This document shows, piece by piece, positions 53,865-62,157 of a DNA stretch of 64,000 bases (the first letter of the stretch is position 1; every line of letters starts with the position of its first letter). A program made the translations under genes and the position numbers. The DNA lies in the NCBI GenBank assembly GCA_964628465.1, contig CAZVOA010000004.1:124001-188000 (forward strand), in the 5' to 3' direction. The notes under the pieces were generated by a model that had not been told where the DNA came from, made no database searches, and worked only from the letters and a program-made list of their open reading frames with translations. The DNA is from JAFGPS01 sp964628465. Its GTDB lineage: Bacteria; Planctomycetota; Phycisphaerae; Sedimentisphaerales; Anaerobacaceae.

Positions 53865-54896
53865 TTACTCACACATGCACCCTATCCGTTCGGTTGAGAC
53901 CACGAAATTATCGAAGTACCGCTCCTGTTCTTTCACTGAGCCTTCATTCCAGTAATTCTCAATAAAAATAGCATTTATGCCATAGCCGGTATACGATCCG
54001 ACAAAATTTAATCCATCCCGTCTTGCCTCCAGATTACCGTTAATCCAAAACTCCTGTATGCCATTAGACAGTCCCGGATCGTTCAGCCGCACATGGGCTT
54101 CAATGCAATACCACTGGTCGGCGTTTCCCGGATTGAATATTGGAGTAGTCCCTCGCTTGTTTCCCAGCCAGTGAAGGTTCTCAAAATCATTATACTTAGT
54201 TGTAACCACATTGCCATGCCCATCGATACCACCGGCCGGATCTACCAGAAGATATTCACCACTACTCCACAAATGGGCAATCATTGCCTGTGACCAGTTT
54301 GAGTCTGTGAAAACTGTCGCCCTCGAAAGCTTGGCGGGACTACCCTGCCAGCCAGCCTGGTTCTTCATATAAATTCGGTAGTAGATATCTCTAAAATCCT
54401 CGGTAGTCCTTATTCCCTTGTCGAAATATGTGCTCGGTACGCGACCAAAGGATAGTTTAAAGCCCCCCGCTCCTACTTCTCCAGCCTGAAAGATCGTTCT
54501 CATACCTGAGCTTGCGTTTATCCCGATACCGGTGACAACAACAAAATCCCCTTTATTGTCGTCATACTCAAAGTACCTACCCTCCCTGCGTAACGGCGTA
54601 CCATCGTCGAAATCGTCACAGAAAATCCACGTCGGATGCTTCGTCTGCCAGTCCTCGCACTCACCGCAACTGCATCCAACTTTATGCCCCCATTGCTGCA
54701 ATAGCGTTGTGAAGTTCACCGTGCCATTGAAAAATACGCCACCTGTATATGCAGTTCCGGATTCTTCGAGCCACTGATTGGCCATAATGAACAAATCTTC
54801 TTGGTTGATTTCACAGTCCAAGTTCAGATCACTGGGCAATGGAAAATCGCATCCACTGCCAGAAAGAAGCAAAATTACTGACGCTAAAATTATCAT
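53865..54896 (-). CDS. Lipoprotein with N-terminal dockerin-like segment and lectin-like C-terminal domain
   Basis: 343 residues from the ATG at 54896, which gives a clean signal peptide; an in-frame ATG lies 18 bp upstream. The lipobox is SGSGC. Right after it DLNLDCEINQEDLFIMANQWLEE resembles one dockerin/EF-hand-like repeat of the type common in Planctomycetota. The remainder (CDDFDDGTPLRREGRYFEY...; DIYYRIYMKNQAGW; HLWSSGEYLLVDPAGG; WYCIEAHVRLNDPG) looks like a polysaccharide-lyase-type jelly roll. Enzymatic activity cannot be claimed. Likely anchored at the outer membrane or periplasmic face. Confidence 0.6.
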   Translation of the reverse strand: MIILASVILLLSGSGCDFPLPSDLNLDCEINQEDLFIMANQWLEESGTAYTGGVFFNGTVNFTTLLQQWGHKVGCSCGECEDWQTKHPTWIFCDDFDDGTPLRREGRYFEYDDNKGDFVVVTGIGINASSGMRTIFQAGEVGAGGFKLSFGRVPSTYFDKGIRTTEDFRDIYYRIYMKNQAGWQGSPAKLSRATVFTDSNWSQAMIAHLWSSGEYLLVDPAGGIDGHGNVVTTKYNDFENLHWLGNKRGTTPIFNPGNADQWYCIEAHVRLNDPGLSNGIQEFWINGNLEARRDGLNFVGSYTGYGINAIFIENYWNEGSVKEQERYFDNFVVSTERIGCMCE

Positions 54897-54897
54897 T

Positions 54898-55032
54898 TTA
54901 TACTTTACGGGCATCCAGCTTTTCAGTTTGCCTTAATTTACTATCTTGTTCTTTCGCTTCTTTTTTAGATAAAGGTTTGTCCACCAACCGCAACCATTTT
55001 TCAATCGCTTGTGTTTCTGAATCTTTGCTCAT
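54898..55032 (-). CDS. Possible 44-residue small protein upstream of the lipoprotein
   Basis: ATG at 55032 starts a highly charged peptide (MSKDSETQAIEKWLRLVDKP...) ending in TAA two bases before the lipoprotein ATG at 54896. No Shine-Dalgarno is clear. It could be a real coupled leader peptide or chance. Confidence 0.25.
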   Translation of the reverse strand: MSKDSETQAIEKWLRLVDKPLSKKEAKEQDSKLRQTEKLDARKV

Positions 55033-55093
55033 ATATGATGATTTTACTAATTTCCTGCTGAAAGGCAATACTCGAATTCATTTAAGTCGATAC

Positions 55094-55771
55094 TTATTGA
55101 TCTACGTTTTCAACGTTATTTTTTAACACCGGAACATTATGTCTGTTTTCCAATCCTCGTAGAACTACCTGATTTGTCTTTACAGTCTTTTCCCATACGA
55201 TTTTTTCTTTGTCTTTTTCCTCAATCTTTATTGAGTAATAAATTACATCACCATTTATATATTTGCCGCCAGTTAAACTGGTAATGATAGAACTATTCTG
55301 TGACATTGCATGTTCTTTTTGAGGTTTATCTGGAGCCCATTCAACTTGTTCGTTCTTGTATAGTGTCGGCGTAAAACTTACCCATTTATCCGGAAATGGG
55401 AAGGTATGCTGACATTGAACTTGCCAATTAGGAGCTGAGTAGTTTCCGTAAGATTGTATCAACACTAACTTGTAATGCTGTTCTACAAGAAAGTCTTTAA
55501 TGTCATTTTCTAACAAACCTTTTTCCCACAAATTACTAAGTATAAAAGCATTTCTGGCCTTAACTTGCTCATCTTTACTTTTTTCATACTCAATTAGGAT
55601 TTCCAATTGCCAGGGAGAGCAATTCTCTACCGGTTCTGTTAATATAATGTTTGCGTTCCATGTGGGAACTGAATCGCTTGGTTTAGATGCTTCAATCTTA
55701 AATAAAAACAAGCATACAATGGTTACCAGACCAATATATTGGAAAATCTTTGTTATTTTGTTATTTATCAT
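55094..55771 (-). CDS. Secreted protein, unknown function
   Basis: 225 residues with an N-terminal signal or anchor helix (about 8-27, IFQYIGLVTIVCLFLFKI). The rest has mixed charge, PVENCSPWQLEILIEYEKSKDEQVKARNAFILSNLWEKG being a helical part, followed by a beta-rich half. No family recognised. GGAG precedes the ATG. The next gene upstream, 15 bp away, is also unknown, so the two may be co-transcribed. Confidence 0.55.
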   Translation of the reverse strand: MINNKITKIFQYIGLVTIVCLFLFKIEASKPSDSVPTWNANIILTEPVENCSPWQLEILIEYEKSKDEQVKARNAFILSNLWEKGLLENDIKDFLVEQHYKLVLIQSYGNYSAPNWQVQCQHTFPFPDKWVSFTPTLYKNEQVEWAPDKPQKEHAMSQNSSIITSLTGGKYINGDVIYYSIKIEEKDKEKIVWEKTVKTNQVVLRGLENRHNVPVLKNNVENVDQ

Positions 55772-55786
55772 TTTGTCCTCTCCTAT

Positions 55787-56074
55787 TTAAGTATTATTGT
55801 TATTACGCTCTAATTCGCTGAAAATTGAACGTTGGCGTTCCTGAATAAAGAATCCGGTTCTTTTTAATAGTTCCTTATATTCAAATTTACTAAGCAGTTC
55901 AAAGCCGTCAATATGCGATTCTACATCTGGATTCAAAAAAGTATCATAATCCAATTGCTCAGGTTTCAAATCCTTCGTCAATAGCGGCCCGCTGGTCGAT
56001 ATAACCTTGCCGGTGTCATCAGTCTCAATAGCAAACAAATCACCGCTTCGTTTATGTCTGTATATCGCTTTCAT
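55787..56074 (-). CDS. Hypothetical protein
   Basis: 95 residues. MKAIYRHKRSGDLFAIETDDTGKVISTSGPLL looks like a small beta-hairpin domain, followed by an acidic helical tail. No family recognised. It lies directly after the 62-residue winged-helix fragment (no gap), so the pair may be one transcription unit. Confidence 0.5.
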   Translation of the reverse strand: MKAIYRHKRSGDLFAIETDDTGKVISTSGPLLTKDLKPEQLDYDTFLNPDVESHIDGFELLSKFEYKELLKRTGFFIQERQRSIFSELERNNNNT

Positions 56075-56263
56075 TTATTTTAAAAATTGTTTTCCTTTAT
56101 CACTAATTCCCCAAATGCCCCGCAGAGAATCAGTTTTCAAAAGTCCTTCATTCACCATAGAATTACGCGCCCATTGAGCGGCGTTTCGCCATCGTGGATT
56201 AAAGCCCAGTGACAACTTTTCCCGCAGAGAAAAGTCTCTAAAACAATCTTGACTTATAAACAC
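56075..56263 (-). CDS. Winged-helix fragment resembling the Mrr N-terminal domain
   Basis: 62 residues from a GTG. NPRWRNAAQWARNSMVNEGLLK...RGIWGISDKGKQFLK matches the C-terminal half of the winged helix (Mrr_N) that precedes nuclease domains in Mrr-type restriction enzymes, with the RWxWA and RGxWxIxxxG hallmarks. The nuclease domain is missing. The frame upstream of the GTG is open for only nine more codons. It may be a gene remnant or a small stand-alone DNA-binding protein. Confidence 0.5.
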   Translation of the reverse strand: MFISQDCFRDFSLREKLSLGFNPRWRNAAQWARNSMVNEGLLKTDSLRGIWGISDKGKQFLK

Positions 56264-56335
56264 CTTTTGATCATTTTCGATAAACCTTAATCAATTTCAT
56301 TAAAACACAAGCGTTAATCGCACAACATTTTTCGA

Positions 56336-58165
56336 TCATACTAAGCCATTCCTATTATTGAGTAGTGAATTCTCAACTTCATCAACAAACTGTGAACGCC
56401 CATTATTGAATCTTCGGCCATATTGATTTTCACACCAACCAGAATATAAAAGATGTGCTTCATAACGAGCACGAGTTAATCCTACATAGAATAGTCGTCG
56501 TTTTTCCCTAAGAGTGTCTGCTGAGTCATTGTTCCATGGGATTCTACCCTGCTCTAATCCAATTATAATAACAACATCATATTCAAGCCCTTTGGCTGAA
56601 TGTAGTGTGGTAAGGGTCAGATGTTCTGGTGATCCTCCTTGTCCTCCAAAGAAAGCGACTGTAACGTTTTCTAGCTTGCCTTCTGGAGAAGTAACCTTCA
56701 GAAGGTTTTCAACTTTGTCTTTGTCATCTCGAAGACGTGGCTCGACATTGAGGGCATCCTGAAGACCTGCATTAAAAAAAACAGTCAACCATTCACTTAA
56801 TAGCCTATCTGGAATTCGATTGTCATAGAGAAATTTAACAAGTTGCATTCGAGCCATTCTATGTGCTTCCGGAGAATCAAGCCTTTCATTGAATGTGAGC
56901 CATCGGTTTATCAATTCGGATAAGCTAATTTGTCCAGTTTTCCAAGCTCCGGCACACCAAGCAGCGCAATCTTCCAGCCAATATGTTATGGGTGATGGTT
57001 GATACGGATTATTTCCATCAACTCGTATAAAATCCCAACCTTTTTGAGCGACTTCTTCCGCAATGACATCCCCGTCATTTTTGTCGAGATAAAGAATCGC
57101 TATATCTCCCAGTTTTCTGCCATCCCGACGCACTAATGCTTCAGGGATGATTGTATTACAAACATGATAAGCTTGTGCAGCTAATCCTTCAGGGCATTCC
57201 TTAAAATAAACTACTCCAGGTTCATCATGACCAGATTGAAAATCGCGATCTTCGGCTAATGCCGCTTTGGATGCTTGAATGATCTGTGCACCGCATCGAT
57301 AATTCAGTTGTAATTGGACTATTTTTACTTCATCTCGCTCGGAAAGTTCTTTCAGTAAACGTGGCTCAGCTCCAGTAAATCCATAGATTGACTGATCAGG
57401 GTCACCTACTGCTAGCAGTCTCATATTACCGTTAAAGCACAGGCATTGTACAAGCTTATCCAGTGGATATCCCAAATCCTGATACTCGTCTACTACCAGA
57501 ATAGGAAAGCGTGCTACAAGTGCCTTTCGTACCCATGGGTAAGTTTTTGCAAGGTGCAATCCTATTAAAACCATACCATCGAAGTCAATTAACCCTCGCT
57601 CATCCAGAATGTTTTCATATGCTTCGATTACTTCTGCAGCTTGTTCATCTTTAGTTCGCCATTCATCTGAATCTCTATCTAATATCTTACGTCGATATGC
57701 ATCAAACCGAGGGCCCCAACGATCAGTAACTCCAGTATAGTCTAATGCTTCCTGCTGAATAGCGTTGGTTTCAGATACTGAAGCAACTGTAATTGGATAT
57801 GTCTTTGGCAGTCCAGCTAATTCTGCATAGGGGATAACAATATGTTTCAAGCAAAAACCGTGGAGCGTGCTTATTGAGGCCCTTTTTCCATCAGTTACAC
57901 CAAGGCCTTTCAGCCGTCGTTTAAGTTCTCTGGCACATTGAATGCTGTATGTAATACATGCTATCCCTCTTGGTGGCTTGACGTCCTCTGTAAGCATTCG
58001 AGCCATTTTTACGGTCAATGTTTTTGTTTTTCCACTTCCCGGCCCAGCCAGTAATACACAATGTCCAGTAGATTCGTATACTTCCCATTGTCCCGGGTTG
58101 CTTTGTAGATCTCTGGCCTGAATCATGTATAGGGGTTTATTGTTATCCGCATTTGTCAGCGACAT
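56336..58165 (-). CDS. gajB: UvrD/REP-type helicase, Gabija GajB-like
   Basis: 609 residues, superfamily 1 helicase. Walker A AGPGSGKTKT (about 40-49), motif Ia SYSIQCARELKRRL, motif II VVDEYQDLG (about 224-232), motif III GDPDQSIYGFTGAEP, motif IV LNYRCGAQI, motifs V/VI TLHSAKGLEYDVVII and RRLFYVGLTRARYEA. It overlaps the OLD-family gene by 23 bp, the tandem arrangement of class 2 OLD nucleases and the Gabija defence system. It is about 100 residues longer than the Bacillus GajB. GGGGA precedes the ATG. Confidence 0.85.
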   Translation of the reverse strand: MSLTNADNNKPLYMIQARDLQSNPGQWEVYESTGHCVLLAGPGSGKTKTLTVKMARMLTEDVKPPRGIACITYSIQCARELKRRLKGLGVTDGKRASISTLHGFCLKHIVIPYAELAGLPKTYPITVASVSETNAIQQEALDYTGVTDRWGPRFDAYRRKILDRDSDEWRTKDEQAAEVIEAYENILDERGLIDFDGMVLIGLHLAKTYPWVRKALVARFPILVVDEYQDLGYPLDKLVQCLCFNGNMRLLAVGDPDQSIYGFTGAEPRLLKELSERDEVKIVQLQLNYRCGAQIIQASKAALAEDRDFQSGHDEPGVVYFKECPEGLAAQAYHVCNTIIPEALVRRDGRKLGDIAILYLDKNDGDVIAEEVAQKGWDFIRVDGNNPYQPSPITYWLEDCAAWCAGAWKTGQISLSELINRWLTFNERLDSPEAHRMARMQLVKFLYDNRIPDRLLSEWLTVFFNAGLQDALNVEPRLRDDKDKVENLLKVTSPEGKLENVTVAFFGGQGGSPEHLTLTTLHSAKGLEYDVVIIIGLEQGRIPWNNDSADTLREKRRLFYVGLTRARYEAHLLYSGWCENQYGRRFNNGRSQFVDEVENSLLNNRNGLV

Positions 58166-59963
58166 ATTTAATCCCCTTTAAGATATATTCAGGGCAAGCT
58201 TTAGTACCGGATGTTTCGATAATACTTGCAAGACGCTGAGCAAAGCGACCTTTGCTTATTGAATTGATATCTTTAAGCAATTGATCTGTGTCCCACTGAT
58301 TGTCTCCTACTTTCCACCAATTTTTTGCTCTCTCCTTTACTACATCGGAATCTGCCAATTCTAACATCGTTTGCGATATTTGCTCGTGTACTTTTCCAAA
58401 GAATAAGTCTACTTCTAAAGTATTGGAATTCATGAAAACACCTAGATTAGGTGCCATCGCCAGTAATGAATCAAAATTATTCTGATCCCAAGTGGTGTCA
58501 TCAATCAATGCAGCAACCATGGAATTAACTACACGATTCGGCCCCAGTGGTTTTCGTTGAATCCCATCACTATTAGGCTTGCGCGGATCATAATCAGTCA
58601 ATGCGGCAATCGGTAAATTTAATCCCTTTGGCCCAAGCAATGTCAAATATGGATAGAAGTTTGTTCCTGAAATTGAGCATACTGCAATTCCCAATTCATC
58701 CAGATCATAGCCGTTGTTTTTCGCAAGTACGGGAACAAGAAAACGTTCAGCATCTCCTTCTACAAGGATGATTCCTTTTGCAAACAAAACCTCACCACGG
58801 TTTACATCTAAATATCGCTCAAGATCTGTGATATCGCTTGGTTCAAGATCTATTTCAGCAGTAGAAACTGCATCAGTTGACATACTATCTACATTTTGAC
58901 GAAGCAATACAATATTTTTTAAGGGAGTTACGCTGGCGATATGCGGTGAGTGTGTCGTCATCAACACAGTGGAGGATGGGTCTATTTTTTCCGAATTACT
59001 TGTGCCACGAGGACGGAGATAATTTCTGAATACCAAACGTTGAAGGTTGGGATGCAAGTGAGCTTCGGGTTCCTCAATAGCCCAAAAAGTATGGTCACGA
59101 TCACCGTCTGCAACCATTTGTTCGTATTCAAGCGTTTTTAGAGCAAAATAAAGCAAGTTAGCAGAACCAAGACTTGCATCATTAATTCCACGTTTACCAC
59201 CATCAATGTATATTCGTAAAGCCCGAATCAGTTTGTCAGCATCGGTAGGAGTAAATCGCAAAGCAGTTTTCAATGCCTGACCTTTACCCATCATTGCTAT
59301 GATTTTCTTTTCGATGGAATGTTCAACAGATTTGACTTCATCAATTTCAGTGAGTTTGGCTGTCGACTGGTTAACATCTTCTGCAAGTTGCTCCAGTGTT
59401 TCCGGCTCGACTTTTCCTGCTACTTGATCTAAGAGCGGTCGCAACGGCGAGCGAGTCCAACGGAGCAAATCCCCCTCACAGTCACGCATTGCAGGAAAGA
59501 TATCCATTGGTAGCCTCTGACGCACTTGGTAACCTACAAGATTCTCTTTGCGGTTGCCCCCATAGATGACAAACTCGTAATCCGAATCCTTTTTCGGATT
59601 GCCATCCAAGCCGTGTTTTGGACGCCACTCATAAGTCAAACGTGATATCATGGGCTCAGGCTGAATTAGATGTTCAGCAAGAACAGCAAGTTGATTTTCG
59701 TTCCCCTCAAAATCTGCTATATCGACGGAAATTCGGATTATATCATCTTTGGCCAACGGGCGATTAAGTCCATCCCAGAAGTCCTCTTCCCGCAAATTTC
59801 TAACTGAATCAGGTAATGATGGATCGAGTATCAGTCTGAGGGCATATAGGAGATTAGATTTGCCGATTTTATTTTCGCCGACAATTACAGCATTTTCACC
59901 CAAGGCGATGTCTACCTTGGCAAAATTCCTGAAATTCTCAATCTGTATTCGTGACAGTCGCAT
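58143..59963 (-). CDS. gajA: OLD-family ATP-dependent endonuclease, Gabija GajA-like
   Basis: 606 residues. ABC-type ATPase: Walker A GENKIGKS (29-36), signature-like region GSANLLYFALKTLEYEQM, Walker B FWAIEEPEAHLHP, H-loop TTHSPHIASV. C-terminal TOPRIM domain (about 395-475): ILVEGDAERFLVPVLA (Glu), SISGTNFYPYLTLL, ALTDYDPRKP (DxD). The adjacent UvrD-like gene makes it class 2 OLD, i.e. the GajA nuclease of Gabija, which degrades or nicks phage DNA when nucleotide levels fall. AAAGGGT precedes the ATG. Two bp after the gene upstream. Confidence 0.88.
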   Translation of the reverse strand: MRLSRIQIENFRNFAKVDIALGENAVIVGENKIGKSNLLYALRLILDPSLPDSVRNLREEDFWDGLNRPLAKDDIIRISVDIADFEGNENQLAVLAEHLIQPEPMISRLTYEWRPKHGLDGNPKKDSDYEFVIYGGNRKENLVGYQVRQRLPMDIFPAMRDCEGDLLRWTRSPLRPLLDQVAGKVEPETLEQLAEDVNQSTAKLTEIDEVKSVEHSIEKKIIAMMGKGQALKTALRFTPTDADKLIRALRIYIDGGKRGINDASLGSANLLYFALKTLEYEQMVADGDRDHTFWAIEEPEAHLHPNLQRLVFRNYLRPRGTSNSEKIDPSSTVLMTTHSPHIASVTPLKNIVLLRQNVDSMSTDAVSTAEIDLEPSDITDLERYLDVNRGEVLFAKGIILVEGDAERFLVPVLAKNNGYDLDELGIAVCSISGTNFYPYLTLLGPKGLNLPIAALTDYDPRKPNSDGIQRKPLGPNRVVNSMVAALIDDTTWDQNNFDSLLAMAPNLGVFMNSNTLEVDLFFGKVHEQISQTMLELADSDVVKERAKNWWKVGDNQWDTDQLLKDINSISKGRFAQRLASIIETSGTKACPEYILKGIKYVADKCG

Positions 59964-59965
59964 AT

Positions 59966-60301
59966 TTAACCCTTTAGTTTATTCGCTAATTTCCAAATCA
60001 GTATAACACCTGATGAGGGTATATTATCTTCTCTTTTTATTTTTTTTGAAATTATCTGCCTGCTTGAAGATTTCTTCATGCATATCTTTTTCCTTTTTAC
60101 TTCTTCAGCCTCAACTAACTGCCAGTCTTCCCGACTGATATCCGACCATAGTTTACTGCCGCTTTGCAAATCCCGAAGCGTTTGTTTCACAAAAACATAA
60201 TGTTTTTGCTTCGCTTCTGGACCAAGTGCTCGTTTAGCTATAAGTTTAGTATATTGATACCAAATAAGGTCACGTAACGTTTTAACATCTCTATCCGGCA
60301 T
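59966..60301 (-). CDS. Small basic protein, unknown function, directly upstream of gajA
   Basis: 111 residues from ATG 60301, chosen for AAAGG five bases upstream. MPDRDVKTLRDLIWYQYTKLIAKRALG...LRDLQSGSKLWSDISREDWQLVEAE looks like the N-terminal part of a family I recall with a C-terminal zinc/HNH-type segment, but here the C terminus is a Lys-rich tail without Cys pairs. So it may be truncated or frameshifted. The stop is two bases before the gajA start, so the gene is coupled to the Gabija-like pair. Confidence 0.5.
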   Translation of the reverse strand: MPDRDVKTLRDLIWYQYTKLIAKRALGPEAKQKHYVFVKQTLRDLQSGSKLWSDISREDWQLVEAEEVKRKKICMKKSSSRQIISKKIKREDNIPSSGVILIWKLANKLKG

Positions 60302-60328
60302 ATAAACCTTTCCCAATAGCATCTCTTA

Positions 60329-60676
60329 TTATTTTTCAATAAGTAATTCTTTTATTTGGTCAAGTTGTGTTTGTATATTCTGTATATCATCCTCAAGTTT
60401 CCTAAACGAAGGAAATATTAATTTTCGAATCGTTCGACATATATTTAAATGCACTGATATAATATCTTGAAACCGTGTTCTGTTTTTATTATTTACATCA
60501 GACAATTCTTTACCTGCATCAAAAAACTCACGAGAAATACCATCTTCGTCTATTACTCGCTTTTCACTTTTTAGCATTTTGGGTGTAGGTTTACGAATAG
60601 GATAAGCCGAAAGAACTGTTCCATCATAAAGACTTACTACTGAATAATGCATTTTACGGAGTTTTTGTCTTTGCAT
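60329..60676 (-). CDS. Small protein, unknown function
   Basis: 115 residues, preceded by a perfect AGGAGGT. The N-terminal half is beta-like (MHYSVVSLYDGTVLSAYPIRKPTPKML), the C-terminal half a helical coiled coil (FRKLEDDIQNIQTQLDQIKELLIEK). No family recognised. In a tight minus-strand run with its neighbours, 27 bp from the next gene. Confidence 0.6.
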   Translation of the reverse strand: MQRQKLRKMHYSVVSLYDGTVLSAYPIRKPTPKMLKSEKRVIDEDGISREFFDAGKELSDVNNKNRTRFQDIISVHLNICRTIRKLIFPSFRKLEDDIQNIQTQLDQIKELLIEK

Positions 60677-60717
60677 TCTGACCTCCTTTATAGCTAATGA
60701 ATCTTTATATAGTTCAT

Positions 60718-61320
60718 TTAATATTTTTCATACAATTTAAGTGAGGGCATGACGATAAGATCGCGAATTGTTTCGCCGTTATTGATATCAAGCAGATTAT
60801 TCTTGATAAGTTCACCCTTAATTCGAAAATAGGCATCTTCAAAATCAATATGTTTAAAATTATTTTTGAAGATCTTTTCATCGTTATATTCTATGTGTTG
60901 CATTGCCTGTTCGAATTTAATAGGCCACCTGGCTTCTGTTTGTTTTTGGATATCATATAAAACACCCGAATATATCGTTGGCTCAGAATGAGTAATATCA
61001 CTCAAAATTACTCTCACATATATAACTTTTGCAGGTTTTTCTATTGGCAATTTGGTTTGTCCTTTTTCCAAAGCTATCTTATCTTTAGGGGCAAAAAAGA
61101 CACCAAACTTTTTGAACAACCACAAGTTTACACCGTAAGGTTCTAAGTTAGATGAGCTTCTAACACTGATTTGATAGCCGGATGGTCTCCCAATTACAAA
61201 TTCGTGTTCCCCTAATATTCCTTCAATTTCTTTGATTAAATACGAGACTTCCAGATATAGCTTTTGTATAAAATCAAAAGCTAAACTGCACTGTTTTATA
61301 ATTTCATTTTTATCAGGCAT
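60718..61320 (-). CDS. Hypothetical protein in the nuclease-rich operon
   Basis: 200 residues. Helical N terminus (IIKQCSLAFDFIQKLYLEVSYLIKEIEGIL), then a beta-rich middle (GYQISVRSSSNLEPYGVNLWLFKKFGVFFAP, VIYVRVILSDI). No family recognised. Three bp downstream of the PD-(D/E)XK-like gene, so it may be its partner. Confidence 0.6.
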   Translation of the reverse strand: MPDKNEIIKQCSLAFDFIQKLYLEVSYLIKEIEGILGEHEFVIGRPSGYQISVRSSSNLEPYGVNLWLFKKFGVFFAPKDKIALEKGQTKLPIEKPAKVIYVRVILSDITHSEPTIYSGVLYDIQKQTEARWPIKFEQAMQHIEYNDEKIFKNNFKHIDFEDAYFRIKGELIKNNLLDINNGETIRDLIVMPSLKLYEKY

Positions 61321-61323
61321 TAT

Positions 61324-62139
61324 TTATTTCTCCCAAAAAATAGTAGTATGATTATTTATTTTATGTTTTTGCTTTAGCGTTTCCCAAAATACTTTACTAC
61401 CAAAAAATACTCTCTCTATAGGGACCAATCGCTCATCTACAGATAGACTTTCAAGAAATCCGATAAAATCTCCACGAAACATTACCGTCTTAGTTTCTAG
61501 AAAAATTGAATCATAGCTTTTTAGTTTGACATTTTCTCTGGAAAGATTATTTATTCCATGGAAAGCACGCAGATTCTTTCTATCAAGAAGTTTGAATAGA
61601 TCTGAAGCAAAATTACCTTCCCAGGAACTAAGACTGTTGTGACTTCCGATAGTTTCTTCAAGAAACGAAGTAACTTTTTGCCAACTTGTCCATTTAAAAT
61701 TAGATACGAACTCTTTGGGAATCACTGCAAATTTATCTTCTTTATAAAAATAATCTGCCGTAATAGCTACAAAATGAAATTTAAGGCCATAATTCTCAGC
61801 ATCCCTGCTGCCGTTTTCAATTTCACGTTCTATTTGAGACTTTATATCCTTGTTACCTAATGAGAAATCTGAGAAGTATTTTGCCTCTATCAAAATATAG
61901 TACTTTCCGACCATAATAACTAAATCGGGTTCAGTATTCTCCTCGTAACGAGGCCAGAAGATAAATTTTGCTTCTTTAGCATCTTTAGTTGAAATATTAA
62001 AACCAATGGAATTCAGATATTTTTTGAGAAAGATTTCACGATTTGAATACTTAAAGAATGAAAAAACATTCGAAGTTAGAATATCTTCCATCCTTTCAGT
62101 TTTTAAAGATAGCTTGCCGTGTAATTCTGCCAAATACAT
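61324..62139 (-). CDS. PD-(D/E)XK nuclease-like protein
   Basis: 271 residues. The core reads FIFWPRYEENTEPDLVIMVGKYYILIEAKYFSDF (about 60-93), with Asp in EPDLVI and the Glu-Ala-Lys triad in IEAKY, the PD-(D/E)XK signature; an N-terminal DILTSNVFSFFKY motif is seen in several defence-associated nucleases. No other catalytic domain is visible. Probably cuts or binds DNA. Between the PLD-like gene and an unknown gene. Confidence 0.7.
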   Translation of the reverse strand: MYLAELHGKLSLKTERMEDILTSNVFSFFKYSNREIFLKKYLNSIGFNISTKDAKEAKFIFWPRYEENTEPDLVIMVGKYYILIEAKYFSDFSLGNKDIKSQIEREIENGSRDAENYGLKFHFVAITADYFYKEDKFAVIPKEFVSNFKWTSWQKVTSFLEETIGSHNSLSSWEGNFASDLFKLLDRKNLRAFHGINNLSRENVKLKSYDSIFLETKTVMFRGDFIGFLESLSVDERLVPIERVFFGSKVFWETLKQKHKINNHTTIFWEK

Positions 62140-62157
62140 TTAGTCACCTTAAAAGAT

